Shown: in pieces, positions 11,668-23,990 of the stretch
How the letters are laid out: each line of letters starts with the position of its first letter
Numbering within the stretch: the stretch's first letter is position 1
Assembly (NCBI RefSeq): GCF_010183535.1
Contig: NC_071333.1
Coordinates: forward strand, 14,134,587 to 14,198,586
DNA: 64,000 nt
Direction: 5' to 3'
DNA from: Caenorhabditis remanei
Taxonomy: Eukaryota > Nematoda > Chromadorea > Rhabditida > Rhabditidae
Position numbers and translations under genes: made by a program
The notes under the pieces: generated by a model
What the model was told of the DNA's origin: nothing
Database searches by the model: none
What the model saw: the letters and a program-made list of their open reading frames with translations, nothing else

Positions 11668-12586
11668 GCCGTTGAAGTTCTGCTACTACACTCCACACGT
11701 CGTTGTCTCGTCGATCTTGCTGATGGTACTGGCTGACGGCAACACGAGGAGCAACTCGAATACTGTAACAAGAAATAATGCGTTGAGAAATTAGATCATT
11801 GCTATATGTAAGCTTGCATTGAAAAAGACACAAACTGAGTTGTACTGGAGGGATGTTGGGTTTGTCTTATTTATTAATTATATTCATTCATCCCAGTTAT
11901 CCCGAAATATTGGCCAAACCCAACATTATTTTTTTCTCCTTTTCTTTGTCGGGTACCCTTGGGCTCAGATATGTTGTTTCCAAGATAAATGAATTAGTAC
12001 CCAAGCACAACCACAATTGCATTCTCTGTTTGTGAGGTTTAAGAAGCTAAAATATATTTATGAAGATAAAAAAGATGGCAGATATGATGACTATGAGTAC
12101 CAGGCGGCCCCACAGTTTTTGTTTGCGAGCAAATTGAATGAGGATTGTATGAAAATTGGTTGGAAAATTGGATAAAAATACAATGGAAAATACTCGTCTC
12201 AAGCCCACTCCTCCGACAGCTTATTGCTTTAAATAAGTAGGCGGCGCTTTAGTTAAGCTCTACATTCTCATAGTATTCTTCCTCTCTTCCCTTTCCTTTT
12301 CTTGGGACTTGTTCGCTATTAGACCATTAAGTCTTCAGGGTCAAAAGAGCTTGATTCTTGACGGATTGAAATTGGGGGAGTGTGTACATCCTAAAAACTT
12401 TGAGGGAAGGGAACAGTTTAAGGGACGAGTGAAGCACAAAACAAACAATGATACTCGAAAAACGACAAGACAAGAAATGGATAAATTAATTTCCGGATGT
12501 GGACTTTCTCTTGTTTTTTGTCGTTCGACACTTCCGAATTTGTCATTTCCGCCCTCAAATTCTAATTTTCGATGTATGACACTCAC

Positions 12587-12611
12587 CCCTAGATCCAGTT
12601 TTGCGGACCAT
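12587..12611 (-). CDS. Most distal candidate first coding exon of the K2P channel (MVRKTGSR, 8 codons)
   Basis: ATG at 12611, eight codons plus G, strong donor TAGGG/GTGAGT, phase 1. A TATTTTCAG acceptor ends about 20 bases upstream of the ATG, so this small exon may be trans-spliced or preceded by a non-coding exon. If real, the channel gene spans more than 11 kb. Confidence 0.5.
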
Positions 12612-15600
12612 AAGCGATATGAAGATTAGTAGCACTCTGAAAATATAATGGATAAGAATTGAAACAAAAATTCAATGAGAGTTTAAAAAACACATAGAAA
12701 GAAGTTGATGAATTCTGAAATGTCTAACTGGAAATATGGAAATACATTGATCCATACATCGATACATTGTGTGTTATGCAACGAGACAAATGCGGAGACA
12801 AATGTGCAAAAGAGTCCAGAAACATATAGAAAATGAGAAACAAGAAACATATAGGAAAGAGTAAAAAGAGCTGATCAATCATGCTCTCCAAGACAAGTAT
12901 TTAACGCGATTATTGAACATTTGAACAAGATGAACGAGAAAAAGATGTTTCCTTCCACCCTCAATCTTCTACATTTCTCTTTTTTGCCTATAGAACAAGG
13001 ACCAATGCACCTAGAACCCACCCGAGTTCGTCAATTATAATCTTGAATGTGCCTTGAGGAGTTTCTTTTCTGATCAAATTATTGTCACAAAGATGAGCAT
13101 GACGGGAGGGAAGAAGAAAAGGAGAAGGAAGAAACAACAAACGTTTTCTTCGGTTTCTTCTGGAGACGTGTCAAAAACGTCGCGTCCTTTTGCAAACTTT
13201 CAAAAAGATAAATGCGAAAGATGCCGTTGATCCGTCATAGGGCTCAGGGCACAGGGCTCTAGTCTCCAAGCCAAGCCACCAAAAAAAATGAAGTCGAAAA
13301 AACGTTCCAACTTTTGAACTTCAAATTTTTTTTCGACAAACTAAACAAAGAAAAAATTCGGTTTTCCCATTAAAACTGAGTAAGATAAAAAGTGAAATTT
13401 CTGAAGTTTTCTTTGTCTTCTTTCCCCCTTTTCTTCATTCGGAGACATTGCTTTGACATGTTAACGGCAGATATGACGAAGGGATATTATCGAGCAGTCA
13501 GTCAGACACGATTGTTTCTTTTTTCTCTCTTTTCTCATTTTTTCCTTTTCATTTTCCTTGTTTTTCAAAGATGAATGTGCAATGTAATTTACGAATGGAG
13601 ATGACGCCTCACTTGAAAGAGTTAGTTTTGGTTGAGACAGGCAACAAAAAAACGAGAAACGAAGAAGAAAGAAGAAAATAGGAGATTTTTGACTGATAAG
13701 TAGAAATGCAACAAACAGAGACGAGCAAAACAATACAAATAAGCGAAAGTGAGTGATTTGACCCCGAACATTTGGCAAAAAAACAAAAACGAAAACTAAT
13801 GAGGACCAGCTGATGGCTCAAGGAAGGAAAGAAGAAACAACTCGCATGTAAGACATTTGTCTGAATGAAGGGGGACACTTTAATGATACAGTTTGAAAAA
13901 ATACAATTTACGAAACAGTCAGTTAACTACTAGTAAAAGTACAAATCAGTTGAACTCTAATTAGCTAGATGTTTTGTTCTAATATTTTCGATAAAGAATG
14001 AAAAAAAAATAGTTGCACTTAAAAACACTAAATCTCAAGCGTACTTGAAAATATTGGTGCATACATTTTATAAAATTAAATGAAACAGAAATCTTTCCGA
14101 CTATATATATATCGGAGGTTCGGTCTGATTTTCTAAGCTGATAGTTTACACATTTTAGTCACTTCTAAAGAAACCGACCAGTATCTTGGATCTTATGATA
14201 CATTAATCACACTGACCTTTTCCATTTTTAATATTTACAAATCAAAATTTTTGATCTAAAAGAATATGCGATATCTGCTGAATTCATAAATTTGGTGACA
14301 TTCTAGATAAGGCGGACTAGAGAAGAATAAAAAAGATTTTGTCAAAAAAAATCCTCTGCTAACCTTTAGGGTTTGATACTAGCAAAGATAGATAAATAAT
14401 TTGTTGACCGCTTTATTCAGAACTTTCTTGTTCGGCACTGAGAACGTGTAATTCCAAGACTCGAATTTATGACACATTTGATTACAAAAAACCACTGCAA
14501 GTTTAAGACTGAAATCAGTCGTGTCGGAATGGAGAGCAAAATGGGAGGGCGTGGGGCGGCTAAGTGTCTGTGTTATTTGTCGACGTTAGGGGCGACAAAA
14601 AGCGACACCACTCATAAATCTCGGTCCATCCGGACATCGTGGTGCTGGTGGCTTCTTCGTCTTCTTCGACGTCTTCTTACTTGCTCCTTAGCCGCTTCTT
14701 CATCTTCTTTTGTCCAGTTCTTATTTTGTCTCAAAAGTTGGTCCGTGTATCACAAAACGAAAAAACTGATCAGCCACAATTAGTCAGGATCATAAGTGGC
14801 TGGATGCGGCGGATACAAAGCCATGGAGAGTAACACGGATTGACTAGTCAGTATGCTTTAAAATAAAATGGAGATCCTGATGTAAAAGGATCCTGACAGG
14901 TCGTCTAAGCTAAACATAAAAAAATGAAATCTAAAGGAAATTGAGAACTTCCCTTAAAAGAAGCAACAGACAAATTACACAAAGACATATGGTCATTCAT
15001 TAATCAGAAAATCGCATATTTGGTATCCCGGAAAGCAATGGCCGTTGTGAAAAATTAGTCGTCCCATGAAAAACAAATGGCTCCCGACACGGGGCGAAAA
15101 AAGACAAGTTTTCTGGCAAGACCTCGTCGTCAGAAAACGTGTCTTCAGCAACATATGAGATAAAAATATGGCGGCCTGGAGGGCACCTCTCATGGGATTT
15201 TGTCAACTTCTTCGTATTATTTTACTATTAAGCGCAGGCGTGACAAGGAGACAGAAACAGAATAAAACGAGAGATAGACGTTTAGAAATCAAAAAAAAAT
15301 GTTTTGGCCAAAAAACTTTTTCTTGGACGGAATGAATAAAATGGCACGAGATCGGTGGGATATGAAACATCCGGAATTACTTATCATATAATCCAAGTCT
15401 ATGGTAAATTTTCACAAACAAGGATATGTTTGCACCTAGGAGTCAGAGTTTCGAATTGAAGAGACATCGCATTCAAATTTTCTGAGATTCCAAATTTGAA
15501 ATTTCAACAAGTTACTGGAGCAGTACACATAGCAAAAACGTTCTCAAAACTTGGGGGCAGAATGAAGGAAGCGTATCTGATGAAAAATCAGAACTTCTCA

Positions 15601-16449
15601 CACTGAGCACCCTATAAAACCAGTAGTCTGGAGTAGTTCTCGCATTGGCATCAACCCGATTTCTTTTTTCTTAGTCAAACAAAATCGGCCTTTACTCCCA
15701 CTCTCCTTCTTGCAAAAAAAATGCATTCTCCAAATTTCTCTCATGAAAAGAATTCTTCATGAGAACGTAAAAGGAGAAATACGGGACAACTGGAATGAAC
15801 TCTTTCTGAAAATTCTGCAGGTGTGAAGAAGAATAACCAGAGAGAATACAATATTTGAGAGAAAAACTTTTCTGCTCTCAATTCGTCAAATCTTCACAAG
15901 ACGAACAAAAAGATGAAGTTGACAGGGGGTAAAAGAAAAGAAGAGCGAAAAGGGTAAATTCGATTGGAGTAGGATCATGTAGTAGTTGTTGTTTACTTTT
16001 TGTCTTTCCATCTTCATTGAACTTGAGCTGTCGGATTTTCATTTATTCGCCTTTGCACATACCCCGGGTTGATTGAAAAACGAATGCTGCTCATAGGAGG
16101 AAAAACTCATTAACTGGAAAATCGTGAATATTTAGTTTTTTATCCTTGAAATTAAATAACCACAAAATTTGGAGTATGCTGCCTAGATTTTCTGACACAC
16201 TAAAATAAAAACTGTTTATGAGCAAAAAATGTTAAATGTATTTTTTTCTCCAATATTTCGTTTATCATTCCAATTGCTGTGGCTATCTTTAAAACACTTG
16301 TATTAGTTATTCTGTAACTATCAAATCCAATTTTAGTAAATTGAGCCTCATATTTGACAATTTAATTACAGCCTAAATTTGTTGATTTTACAAAGACATG
16401 ATTCTAATATCACAACGATCAAAAAAAAACAAAAAAGTAAAATTTCAAT
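12612..16449. other. Intergenic region, no confident gene
   Basis: AT-rich with many homopolymer runs. At 15806 a minus-strand acceptor (GAATTTTCAG) is followed by 37 open codons (KEFIPVVPYFSF...) to a stop at about 15692. It has no partner exons that I can place. No tRNA or repeat family is recognised. Confidence 0.4.
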
Positions 16450-16599
16450 TTATTGAGTGTGAGAAATAATACAGAATAGTCTGGAAATGGTGTCCTTGAT
16501 GAACCGGACGCCTCGGATAACTTTCGATAAAGCACCAAAAAGAATAATAGCAGTGCCAACTTTCACAATGAAGCACACAATATTAGAAGATCGCATCAT
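16450..16599 (-). CDS. Tiny single-pass membrane protein, 49 residues
   Basis: A splice acceptor (CATTTTTCAG) ends at 16608, eight bases before ATG ATG, as expected for spliced-leader addition. The frame MMRSSNIVCFIVKVGTAIIL... runs 49 codons to TAA at 16450. Residues 6-25 are hydrophobic, followed by a basic amphipathic part (SKVIRGVRFIKDTISR) and a second short hydrophobic patch (LFCIISH). AATAAA overlaps the stop codon (16449-16454), so the 3' UTR would be extremely short. No family is recognised; size and layout are like regulatory micropeptides of membranes or mitochondria, but that is only a shape argument. Confidence 0.5.
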   Translation of the reverse strand: MMRSSNIVCFIVKVGTAIILFGALSKVIRGVRFIKDTISRLFCIISHTQ

Positions 16600-17342
16600 T
16601 ATACACACTGAAAAATGTTTCCATTTTAAATAAAATGGAAAATTGTTTTTGATGATTGATGGTGACGTGATTTTATTGAAATATGCAAATTTGCGGTTTT
16701 TTTATTGTTTGGTTACGGTGTTTTCGAGAAATACATGTGCTTTAACAAAAACATGTGCTCTTAAATAGGGTAGAAGTATCAAATTCTTAAAGTATTGAAA
16801 TTTTACGAAAATTTCGAATGTCCCACATTTTAGGCGAGTTTGTACCATGATTTGACCTTACTGTGCAAAAACGTAAGTAACTGCGCGACGTGGCTGCAAA
16901 AATTGCTATCAAACAAAAAATTGATTTGAAAGCCGTCGTTTTGTACTCTGTAATTAGTTTTGTTATATGAGCTGTCTGGCAGCGTTTTGTACTATTTTAG
17001 GAATAGTAGTCTATATTGTTTCATGTAGAGTAAAACCGAAACTATTTGCTGCAAAACACATATATGTGTGTTTGTGCCTGTCTCCAGAAACACTCACGAC
17101 GTGTTTTCCGTCCAAAAGTGTGAGCTTTTCACATTACACGTTATGCACTTCAAAACATGTATAATTACAATGTCCAGTACTTCTGTTTCTTCATAATAAA
17201 CATCTTTGTCATTCAAATTCAATTTAAGAATTTTTTATTTTGAAAGTTTTTAGACACAAACAAAGGAAAAGAGACATACAATATGTTCATTGCAGATCAT
17301 TTGATATGAAAAATTATTCTGGACCAGCTACGTTGCAAATCG

Positions 17343-17498
17343 TCAGAAAAAGAAAAAGTGTATTTTTCTGTATCTGTCAGCATAATATTCTTCGAGCGTG
17401 AGTCCATGATGTTCAGCTATGAGCGTGTGCGAAATGAACATCAACGAGAAGAAGATAATCATGAACACAATAGAAAACGCGAGAACTTCCAACGACAT
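17343..17498 (-). CDS. Tiny single-pass membrane protein, 51 residues
   Basis: Acceptor CGAATTTTCAG ends at 17537, 39 bases before ATG at 17498. The frame MSLEVLAFSIVFMIIFFSLM... runs 51 codons to TGA at 17343. Residues 5-28 form one strong hydrophobic helix; the tail is charged (AEHHGLTLEEYYADRYRK) and ends in four Phe. AATAAA at 17234-17239 lies about 104 bases after the stop. Acceptor, start, frame and poly(A) signal together support a real gene. It is about 740 bases upstream of the 49-residue gene on the same strand. No family is recognised. Confidence 0.6.
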   Translation of the reverse strand: MSLEVLAFSIVFMIIFFSLMFISHTLIAEHHGLTLEEYYADRYRKIHFFFF

Positions 17499-17539
17499 TT
17501 GTCTAGACTGATTGAATACGAATGATATTGATATGTCTG

Positions 17540-19046
17540 AAAATTCGAAATATTATTCAGGAAAACACAAATTTAGATAAACGAAGCGAACTACGCTACA
17601 CTCTAAAGTAACGTGGTTGTCATGTTAAAAACCGAGTAAGAGTAAGAGCCAGACGAGTAAAAGAAGGCGAGGCTGAGGAAAAATGTCAAAGTAGCTAGAC
17701 ACCAAAAGTGGGTGAAAACGAAATTTGAAACCATCAATCTTTGATAATCTATTTAGATTTTTCACAAACAGCCATTGGGTTCACTAATTCGAATAGGAAA
17801 AAGTTGAGGCACTTGCTAATAATACTGACAACAGTCGGTTGAAATGAACAAATCATCATTAGGCTAATGAAAAAAGCAAGTGCAAGAAGCAAGGTAACAA
17901 AAAAACTTCATAATTTTTGGAAATTACTTTTGAAGAGTTATTCAAGACAATGAGTAGAATGAAATAAAGTGATTAGCTGATTTGAAACAGTAGAAAATTT
18001 CTTTTCCCTTATGATAATCAAACAAAGAGAAATATTTAACTGAATTTTTAATAGAAAACTTTTTCCCAGTGGTATAATTTCCAATCTTTAGGTTTGAGAA
18101 AATCAAAAAAGTTTTAATCAGATTAAAAACATTTTTCTGAGGAAGTACCTACATACATACTGACTAGAAAATAAAAAATCAGTTAACAACTTGGCAATGA
18201 TTAAAAAGGCTTTCGTGTGATGATAATACAAATGTAAATGTTTCGAAAAATGTATAATCTTATATAATTTACTGTAGCAATAAAGACGATAAAGTTGATT
18301 ACAAAATGCATGTGAACAATTTGAGAAAGTTCTGCTTTCCAACAAAAATCTGAATAAATATTTCTAATTTAAAAAAAAAATAGAATATGCATGAAGAATC
18401 TTTCTTAATAGTACGGGATCAGTAATTAGTCAACATTTTGAATATACATACAAAAAAAACGATCGAAAATTGAACCGGTAGTCCATACTCTAAAGGATTT
18501 ACATGAATGAAAGAGAACAAATCATTGAACCCGGTTTCAGGTAATATAAACCAAACTTGTTGCGTTATACTACTCTGTAAAATCCAGGTTTAATGAGAAA
18601 CCGTCGTACCGAGTACTCAAACGTCAATTGGCAAAATCACTCAAGGTAAGAGGACACGATTATGACGCTTGTTCTGAAGCATATAAACTGTTTCAACAGT
18701 TCATTTGAAACCTTCTGGAAATTTGTTAATCATAAACCATAACAAACATTGGAATGATTAGGCAGAAACATCCATGCATTTCATATATGCTTTTCATTTA
18801 ATACATCATAATTGTCACAACGCAATTGTTCTCAGAAAACTAATAACTGACTTCAATTTCTATAGGTTTGTGATATTTTGTTGGATTGAGTGAGTTTATC
18901 TGAATTGGTTGTTCCGGTTAAACCGTCCACAGCGGTCTTTAAGAGTAAAATATATAAATACAAAATCGATCATTTCCTGCCACTAAATCCAACAGATTAA
19001 TAATTTTCCTTTACAGTCTTAGACTTCAATCACTGATGGAGCTACT
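17540..19046. other. Intergenic, no gene seen
   Basis: AT-rich; the open stretch on the minus strand near 18118-18345 has AT-driven composition and no splice context. It probably contains the promoter or outron of the 51-residue gene. Confidence 0.4.
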
Positions 19047-19047
19047 C

Positions 19048-19132
19048 ACAGGGTAGCAGAAAATGCAAAAAACTGTTTTTTAAAAATATATATTCACAAA
19101 ACAGTTTTTTGCTTCCTTTTCTGCTACCTTGT
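19048..19132. ncRNA. Long imperfect hairpin, candidate microRNA precursor
   Basis: The left arm around 19048-19080 (ACAGGGTAGCAGAAAATGCA, then AAAAACTG and a T run) pairs with the right arm around 19096-19132 over more than 30 bp. There is one G-U wobble, one small asymmetric bulge (TG against GGAAG) and a terminal loop of about 15 AT-rich bases. The whole folded unit is about 85 bases, the size of an animal pre-miRNA. The strand cannot be chosen because an inverted repeat folds in either RNA. It could also be a small palindromic repeat. I did not match it to a named miRNA. Confidence 0.5.
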
Positions 19133-22100
19133 CAATAGGCCTATAACTGTAATTATCCTACCATCTCTTTATCCTTCTGTTATACCTCGCGTTGACTCTT
19201 ATTCCCGGTCATTTTCATGTGTCAGTGGTATTCACCCTTCGATGAAATAAATCAATTGAATTAAATTAAGCGTTTCACCATTTTTTGACACCACCATGTA
19301 CATCAAAAATAGTCATTTGTGTAGATAACTTTTCTGTATCCCCCCGACGTTTTCTAACCAAAGGAAAATCGTTGCAAAATTCCTTTTCTCGGTTTGTGTT
19401 CTTCTTAAAAAAGATGTAATTCATAAATCAATCAGGCATCCATTTTTATTTTTATATGATATCAGTTCCAATATTAAATCTGCCGGTTACAAGAAAAAAT
19501 AATAAAATCCAAAATGAAATGAATTTTTATTTCTTCCTCGAATTGAAGCATTTTTCCCGTAGCCATTTCTTTTCTAGATTTTTCACATTCATCAGACACA
19601 ATTCGTCGTTCTGAATCACAAATAAAAGACGTCTATTGAATTCTTAGATGTTTTTATCACATTTCGTAAATCAGAATACTAGAAGATGTCCAGAAAAGAG
19701 CATAAATCAACAATGAATCACTATAATACAAAATGAAAATAGGCTTTACAAGTTACGATTCAAATCAAATCCATCTATTATTTCTTTTCGTTGATTCTTC
19801 CATCAGAAAACCTTCAATCCAAAATAATTGGACATTAAAAGCTGTTTTCATCAAAACACGGATTCTTCCACAAAAATATATTAGATTTTTGGTTTGACCA
19901 GTTTTATTCCGCTTAGACATTCCCTTATTTTTAATTCTTTAGCGATCTGTTAGCCACCAACGTTCAACAAAACGTGTTCATCATTTTTAGGAGATGCGAA
20001 ATAGAAAATGATCGATGGCGGAGCCTTTTTTGAACTTTTCCGTCTAATCTTCCGCTTTTCGACATCATCTTTTTTGACATTCTTATGTTTGCACCGACTT
20101 TTTTCACCCCATATCTTTTCTTGTTCTAAACTTTTGGTTTTTCTGATCTCTCCACCTACACTTTGGCCTCAGCTATTCTATAATCGTGTTTTATGAACTC
20201 GTGATATTTATATAAATTTGACTCGCTGTCTTAATCCAAGATCTTAACTTGTTTTCAGTGAGCAAAAAAATTATAGTCAGTCAAAAAACATTTAGGAAAA
20301 TAATCCCTCTTCTCATTAGATATAAAGTGCGGATTTCAGAATATCCGTTCGAATAATTCCCGAGTTCTATTGTTATCCCATCAATAACCCGTTCCGTTTG
20401 GAATATCTGTTCCCTTTTTATTAATTTTGTGAGAAGATTTACACGAAGGATTATTAGCTTTTACAATTTTTACCACGCATTTCATGTGTGCTGATTTTAT
20501 TCAATCCTTTAATGTGAAAAACAAAAATTAGGGCATTCCCTTCTTTTAAACTTTAAAAATCATTTTCGTTGTTCGAAATTCAGTTACTAAATATGATATT
20601 GATCACTTGCCACTTCAAACGTTTCCATTATTGAGTGAGTTCCACCTGTCCCACTGTGAGGTCACCAAATGATTTCAGTTACCGACGTACGTTTCAGGAA
20701 TGTCAATTTCAATGAAAATGTATATAAATAGAAAAAAAAACAAGGAAACTCTTTGTGAGTCTCGGAAATAGAAACATTATTAATGTTGGAAACTTCCAGG
20801 AAGAAAACTTCTCTAATATTTTTCGAGTCTCATTCTTTGTGCATTTTTGTTTTTGTCCTTTCAATCCCTCATCATTCACGTCAAGGATATTTTAATTCCC
20901 TCACTTTTTGAACCTTGTCCAGAGAAAAACGTCAGTGTCCGCATAATGACATTTTTAGTAATGTGATTGATTTATTGACGACGTAAAACCTATTTTTATT
21001 GTTTTGACTAGCTAAAATTTTAATTTTAAGCACAGTTTTTCTTTATTCAAAAAGTTCAGGGTTTCCCTTGTTGGTTGTGATACTGGAATAGTTGATACTG
21101 CCCTTCCTATTTTCTCAAAACAAAATTATGTTGATTTGAAAAAAAAAGGAAATATTTTATGTCTTCCTGTCCTGTCACATTGTTTTTGAATCAGTACAAT
21201 TTCACTTTTGATTTTTCAGAAATATGTTTGATTTCCCAACCACTGGCGTCTAGACCTAGCCTAGATCCAAAAGCAACCCCAGTTAATATGAACAAACGTA
21301 GTGGGTACAATTGCTTGTACCCCCTTTCCATGTGCTGTTTGTTATTGAGATATTGTTCTGGAATTCTCAAAAAAGTACGGAAAAACAATGGGTTCTTTTG
21401 CAATCGAGTTCTGCCAAAAACCAATTTTACGGCCGCGGTGGATGCAGAATAAATCTCATTTCGTGTGGATACGTCAGCTTTTACTTATCCTCTCCTTCCA
21501 ACTTCTTCTCCCGTGACTTTTCAATGAAGTACGAATCTGTGATTCATTACTCTAAGAAAGCGAATGCAAACACTTTTTCTATTTTCGCTTGCCCATCAAA
21601 CCGAAATGAAGTCGTTTCCTCAAATGAAAAACGGAGAAACTAACAATGAAAAACGTTTTAATTGAAAGAGAAAGAAAACCGAACTCAGCGATCCGACGGC
21701 AATTAATGAGTGGCGACCAATCATCTTTCGCCGACTTCAAATTACTTTTCTATAATATCCAATTTTCAGAGTAATAGTTATAGTCATATGGAGGGAGGTC
21801 GTTTTTTGAATTGAGTATAGTGAGTTGAGATGAGACTAAGTGCATTTTGTTTTCTCTAAGAAGAAATTTCATATTCTACGTAGTATAGTTGAGTTCCAGC
21901 TGTTCCTATTGTTTTGAATATTGAATCTTAGAATTCAGAAACCGTGACCTATTTCATTTTGAATGATGTCAAATAAATGAAACACGCTTAGACAAACACA
22001 CAAAAAATGACGAAAATGAGGAAGAAGGCGGTAGAAGATTAGATTAGATGTAACCTGAGTTTCCTTTGTTTTGTCTGAAATCTGCTATACAAAATATAAT

Positions 22101-23680
22101 TCATCATTTTCAACAACATGATGAAAGAGCAAAAATAATGAGCTTATTAGTCTCCAAAAAATGTTTTTCTTATCTGTAAATCAGAACCGAACCCATGCGA
22201 AAAGACAGCAGCTTTAGTCGATGCAAAGTTATGCGTCATGTTTTTTTTTCAGCCTAATGCGCAAACGTCTCATGCTCTTATCTCTTCTCACCACGCATCA
22301 ATCAAAAGCTGTTTTTTGCTCCATAGAACCATTCCGAACTATCACTTTTCATCTTTCCTCTAAAAGCGATCTGTCTGAGAAATGATTTAGAGGGGGATCA
22401 TCTGGAAGAACTATTCTTACACCGAGCACAGAAATTAAAAAGTTAACGTCATTCAGTCGCAGTTATGCGGAAAGTGACAAATTCAATGAGGAAGGAGAAA
22501 CAAGAGAAAAACGATCCGGGTGGGCGACGTTTTCAAAAGTTCATGACATCACATTATGTCACACTTAAAACAGTTGAGCTTCCGAATTCGGCAAAAGTGT
22601 AGGTGGAGGTTTTATGTTCGCATGAAATTTCACATTTAATATTCCATCCTTGTGGTCAAATGGGGAATATGTACTTCCCCCTTCTCTTTTTGTTAAAGTT
22701 TAATTGCAATTCCCAAACGTTTTGTATTCTGAGAATAACTTTTCTGAGAAAAAGGCAATTCAAAACATCGTAGGTGTGTCTGGTTAAGAATTCTGTAGCT
22801 CTCACTTGTCCAGTACAAAATTGAGGTTGAATTCGAGAAATTCGAGTCTAGCCTAAGTTTTCGTATGATCTTGACGTAATATTCCATATTTACATTAGTT
22901 CAGCTCTCCTAATTGTTCTTAGTTACCCATGACAATATTCAATTTCTGTCGCCGTTATTTCACCTGTCATTTCTTTCCCCATCTCCATTTCTTTATTTTT
23001 TTTCATCTGCCGACGGCTTCGTTGGGCCTGCTAGCTGCACCTCGAGACCTCACCCAACCCCCTCAGAAGCCACGCCCCCATTGTTAGAAGGCATCTTGGT
23101 GAAGGGGATCAGTATTTATTTGGCGTACAGCCCCGCCTTCCAGCTCACATCTTGGTTTTAGTATCAGTTCCTTATCTTCTGTTACACAATCTTTGTCTTC
23201 AATGTTTTCTGTTCTTGGAAAAGTTCTATATTAGTAAGTAGCGGTCACCATTGAACTTAATTCGATGTGACAGAATATGGAATAGGAATATGTGATGGAC
23301 AAGAAGATGCTCTTCTTGATTCTCAATGTTCACTGTTTTGGTGAGGTCACATCTGTTTACAATGTTTGACACTTAAGCAAAAGGTTTTTTATTAGCTTCG
23401 TTTAGGCTCTTTAGATTCATCAGAAAGCGGTAAGAAAAACGTGTAAATGTCAAAGCTTTCTTGTGTAATGAGTTGTTACTCACATAAGAAATATACGTGA
23501 AAAATGAATCTTCTTGTCCTTATGGGGTTTTCGACTGCATTAACCGGTCAGAAAAAATAAAAACTACAGCTCAATATTTTAATCATTTCTTGCTTACTTT
23601 CTTATACCACCCTTATGTCTGATCCTTTTCGGTTCTTCAGTTTAAAAAATATTCTTATATCTCATTCATTCCAATTTCAG
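19133..23680. other. Intergenic, no gene seen
   Basis: AT-rich with scattered AATAAA and short open frames on both strands (for example 21159-21452) that lack splice or start context. The last part should contain the promoter of the secreted-peptide gene. Confidence 0.4.
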
Positions 23681-23710
23681 GTAATCGTCTCCTCTCGTAC
23701 TCTCGCTACA

Positions 23711-23990
23711 ATGAGCCACTGGATCGCAACTCTTCTTGCTTTCGTTCTCATCGCCAACGCGTTCGCAGCTCTCTCCACTGGAGCAGATGTTGGAGCTTCA
23801 GATGACGTCGCATCGTACGTCGTCCCATTCTATGGAATGGAGAAGAAATGGTCTCGTCGTGAGCCAAGCATCAGGTAATAAAACAAAAACTGTAGTTATA
23901 TCTGATTCTCATTCTATCATTTCCAGGTTCTTCAAGAGAAACAATGGAGGACAAGACTTCCCACCATCTCGGTTCTTGTGGGACTACTGA
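23711..23990 (+). CDS. Secreted peptide precursor (neuropeptide-like), 75 residues
   Basis: Acceptor CCAATTTCAG at 23680, 30 bases before ATG; exons 23711-23874 and 23927-23990, 52-base intron, phase 2. Residues 1-19 (MSHWIATLLAFVLIANAFA) form a clear signal peptide. The mature part has dibasic sites KK, RR and KR, which would release EPSIRFF and a C-terminal peptide NNGGQDFPPSRFLWDY, plus an acidic segment before KK. There is no Gly before a dibasic site, so C-terminal amidation of the usual kind is not indicated, and it is not a typical FLP despite the RFF ending. Codon use is strongly biased toward preferred Caenorhabditis codons. The product is probably secreted, but I do not recognise the family. 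Confidence 0.75.

Noticed and set aside
12047..12200. Tail-anchor-like frame ending KLWGRLVLIVIISAIFFIF (minus)
   Set aside because: Attractive helix, but no ATG and no acceptor before it.
15000..15206. Two overlapping minus-strand frames of about 66 codons
   Set aside because: Two frames open at once, one with only TTG as start; no splice context.
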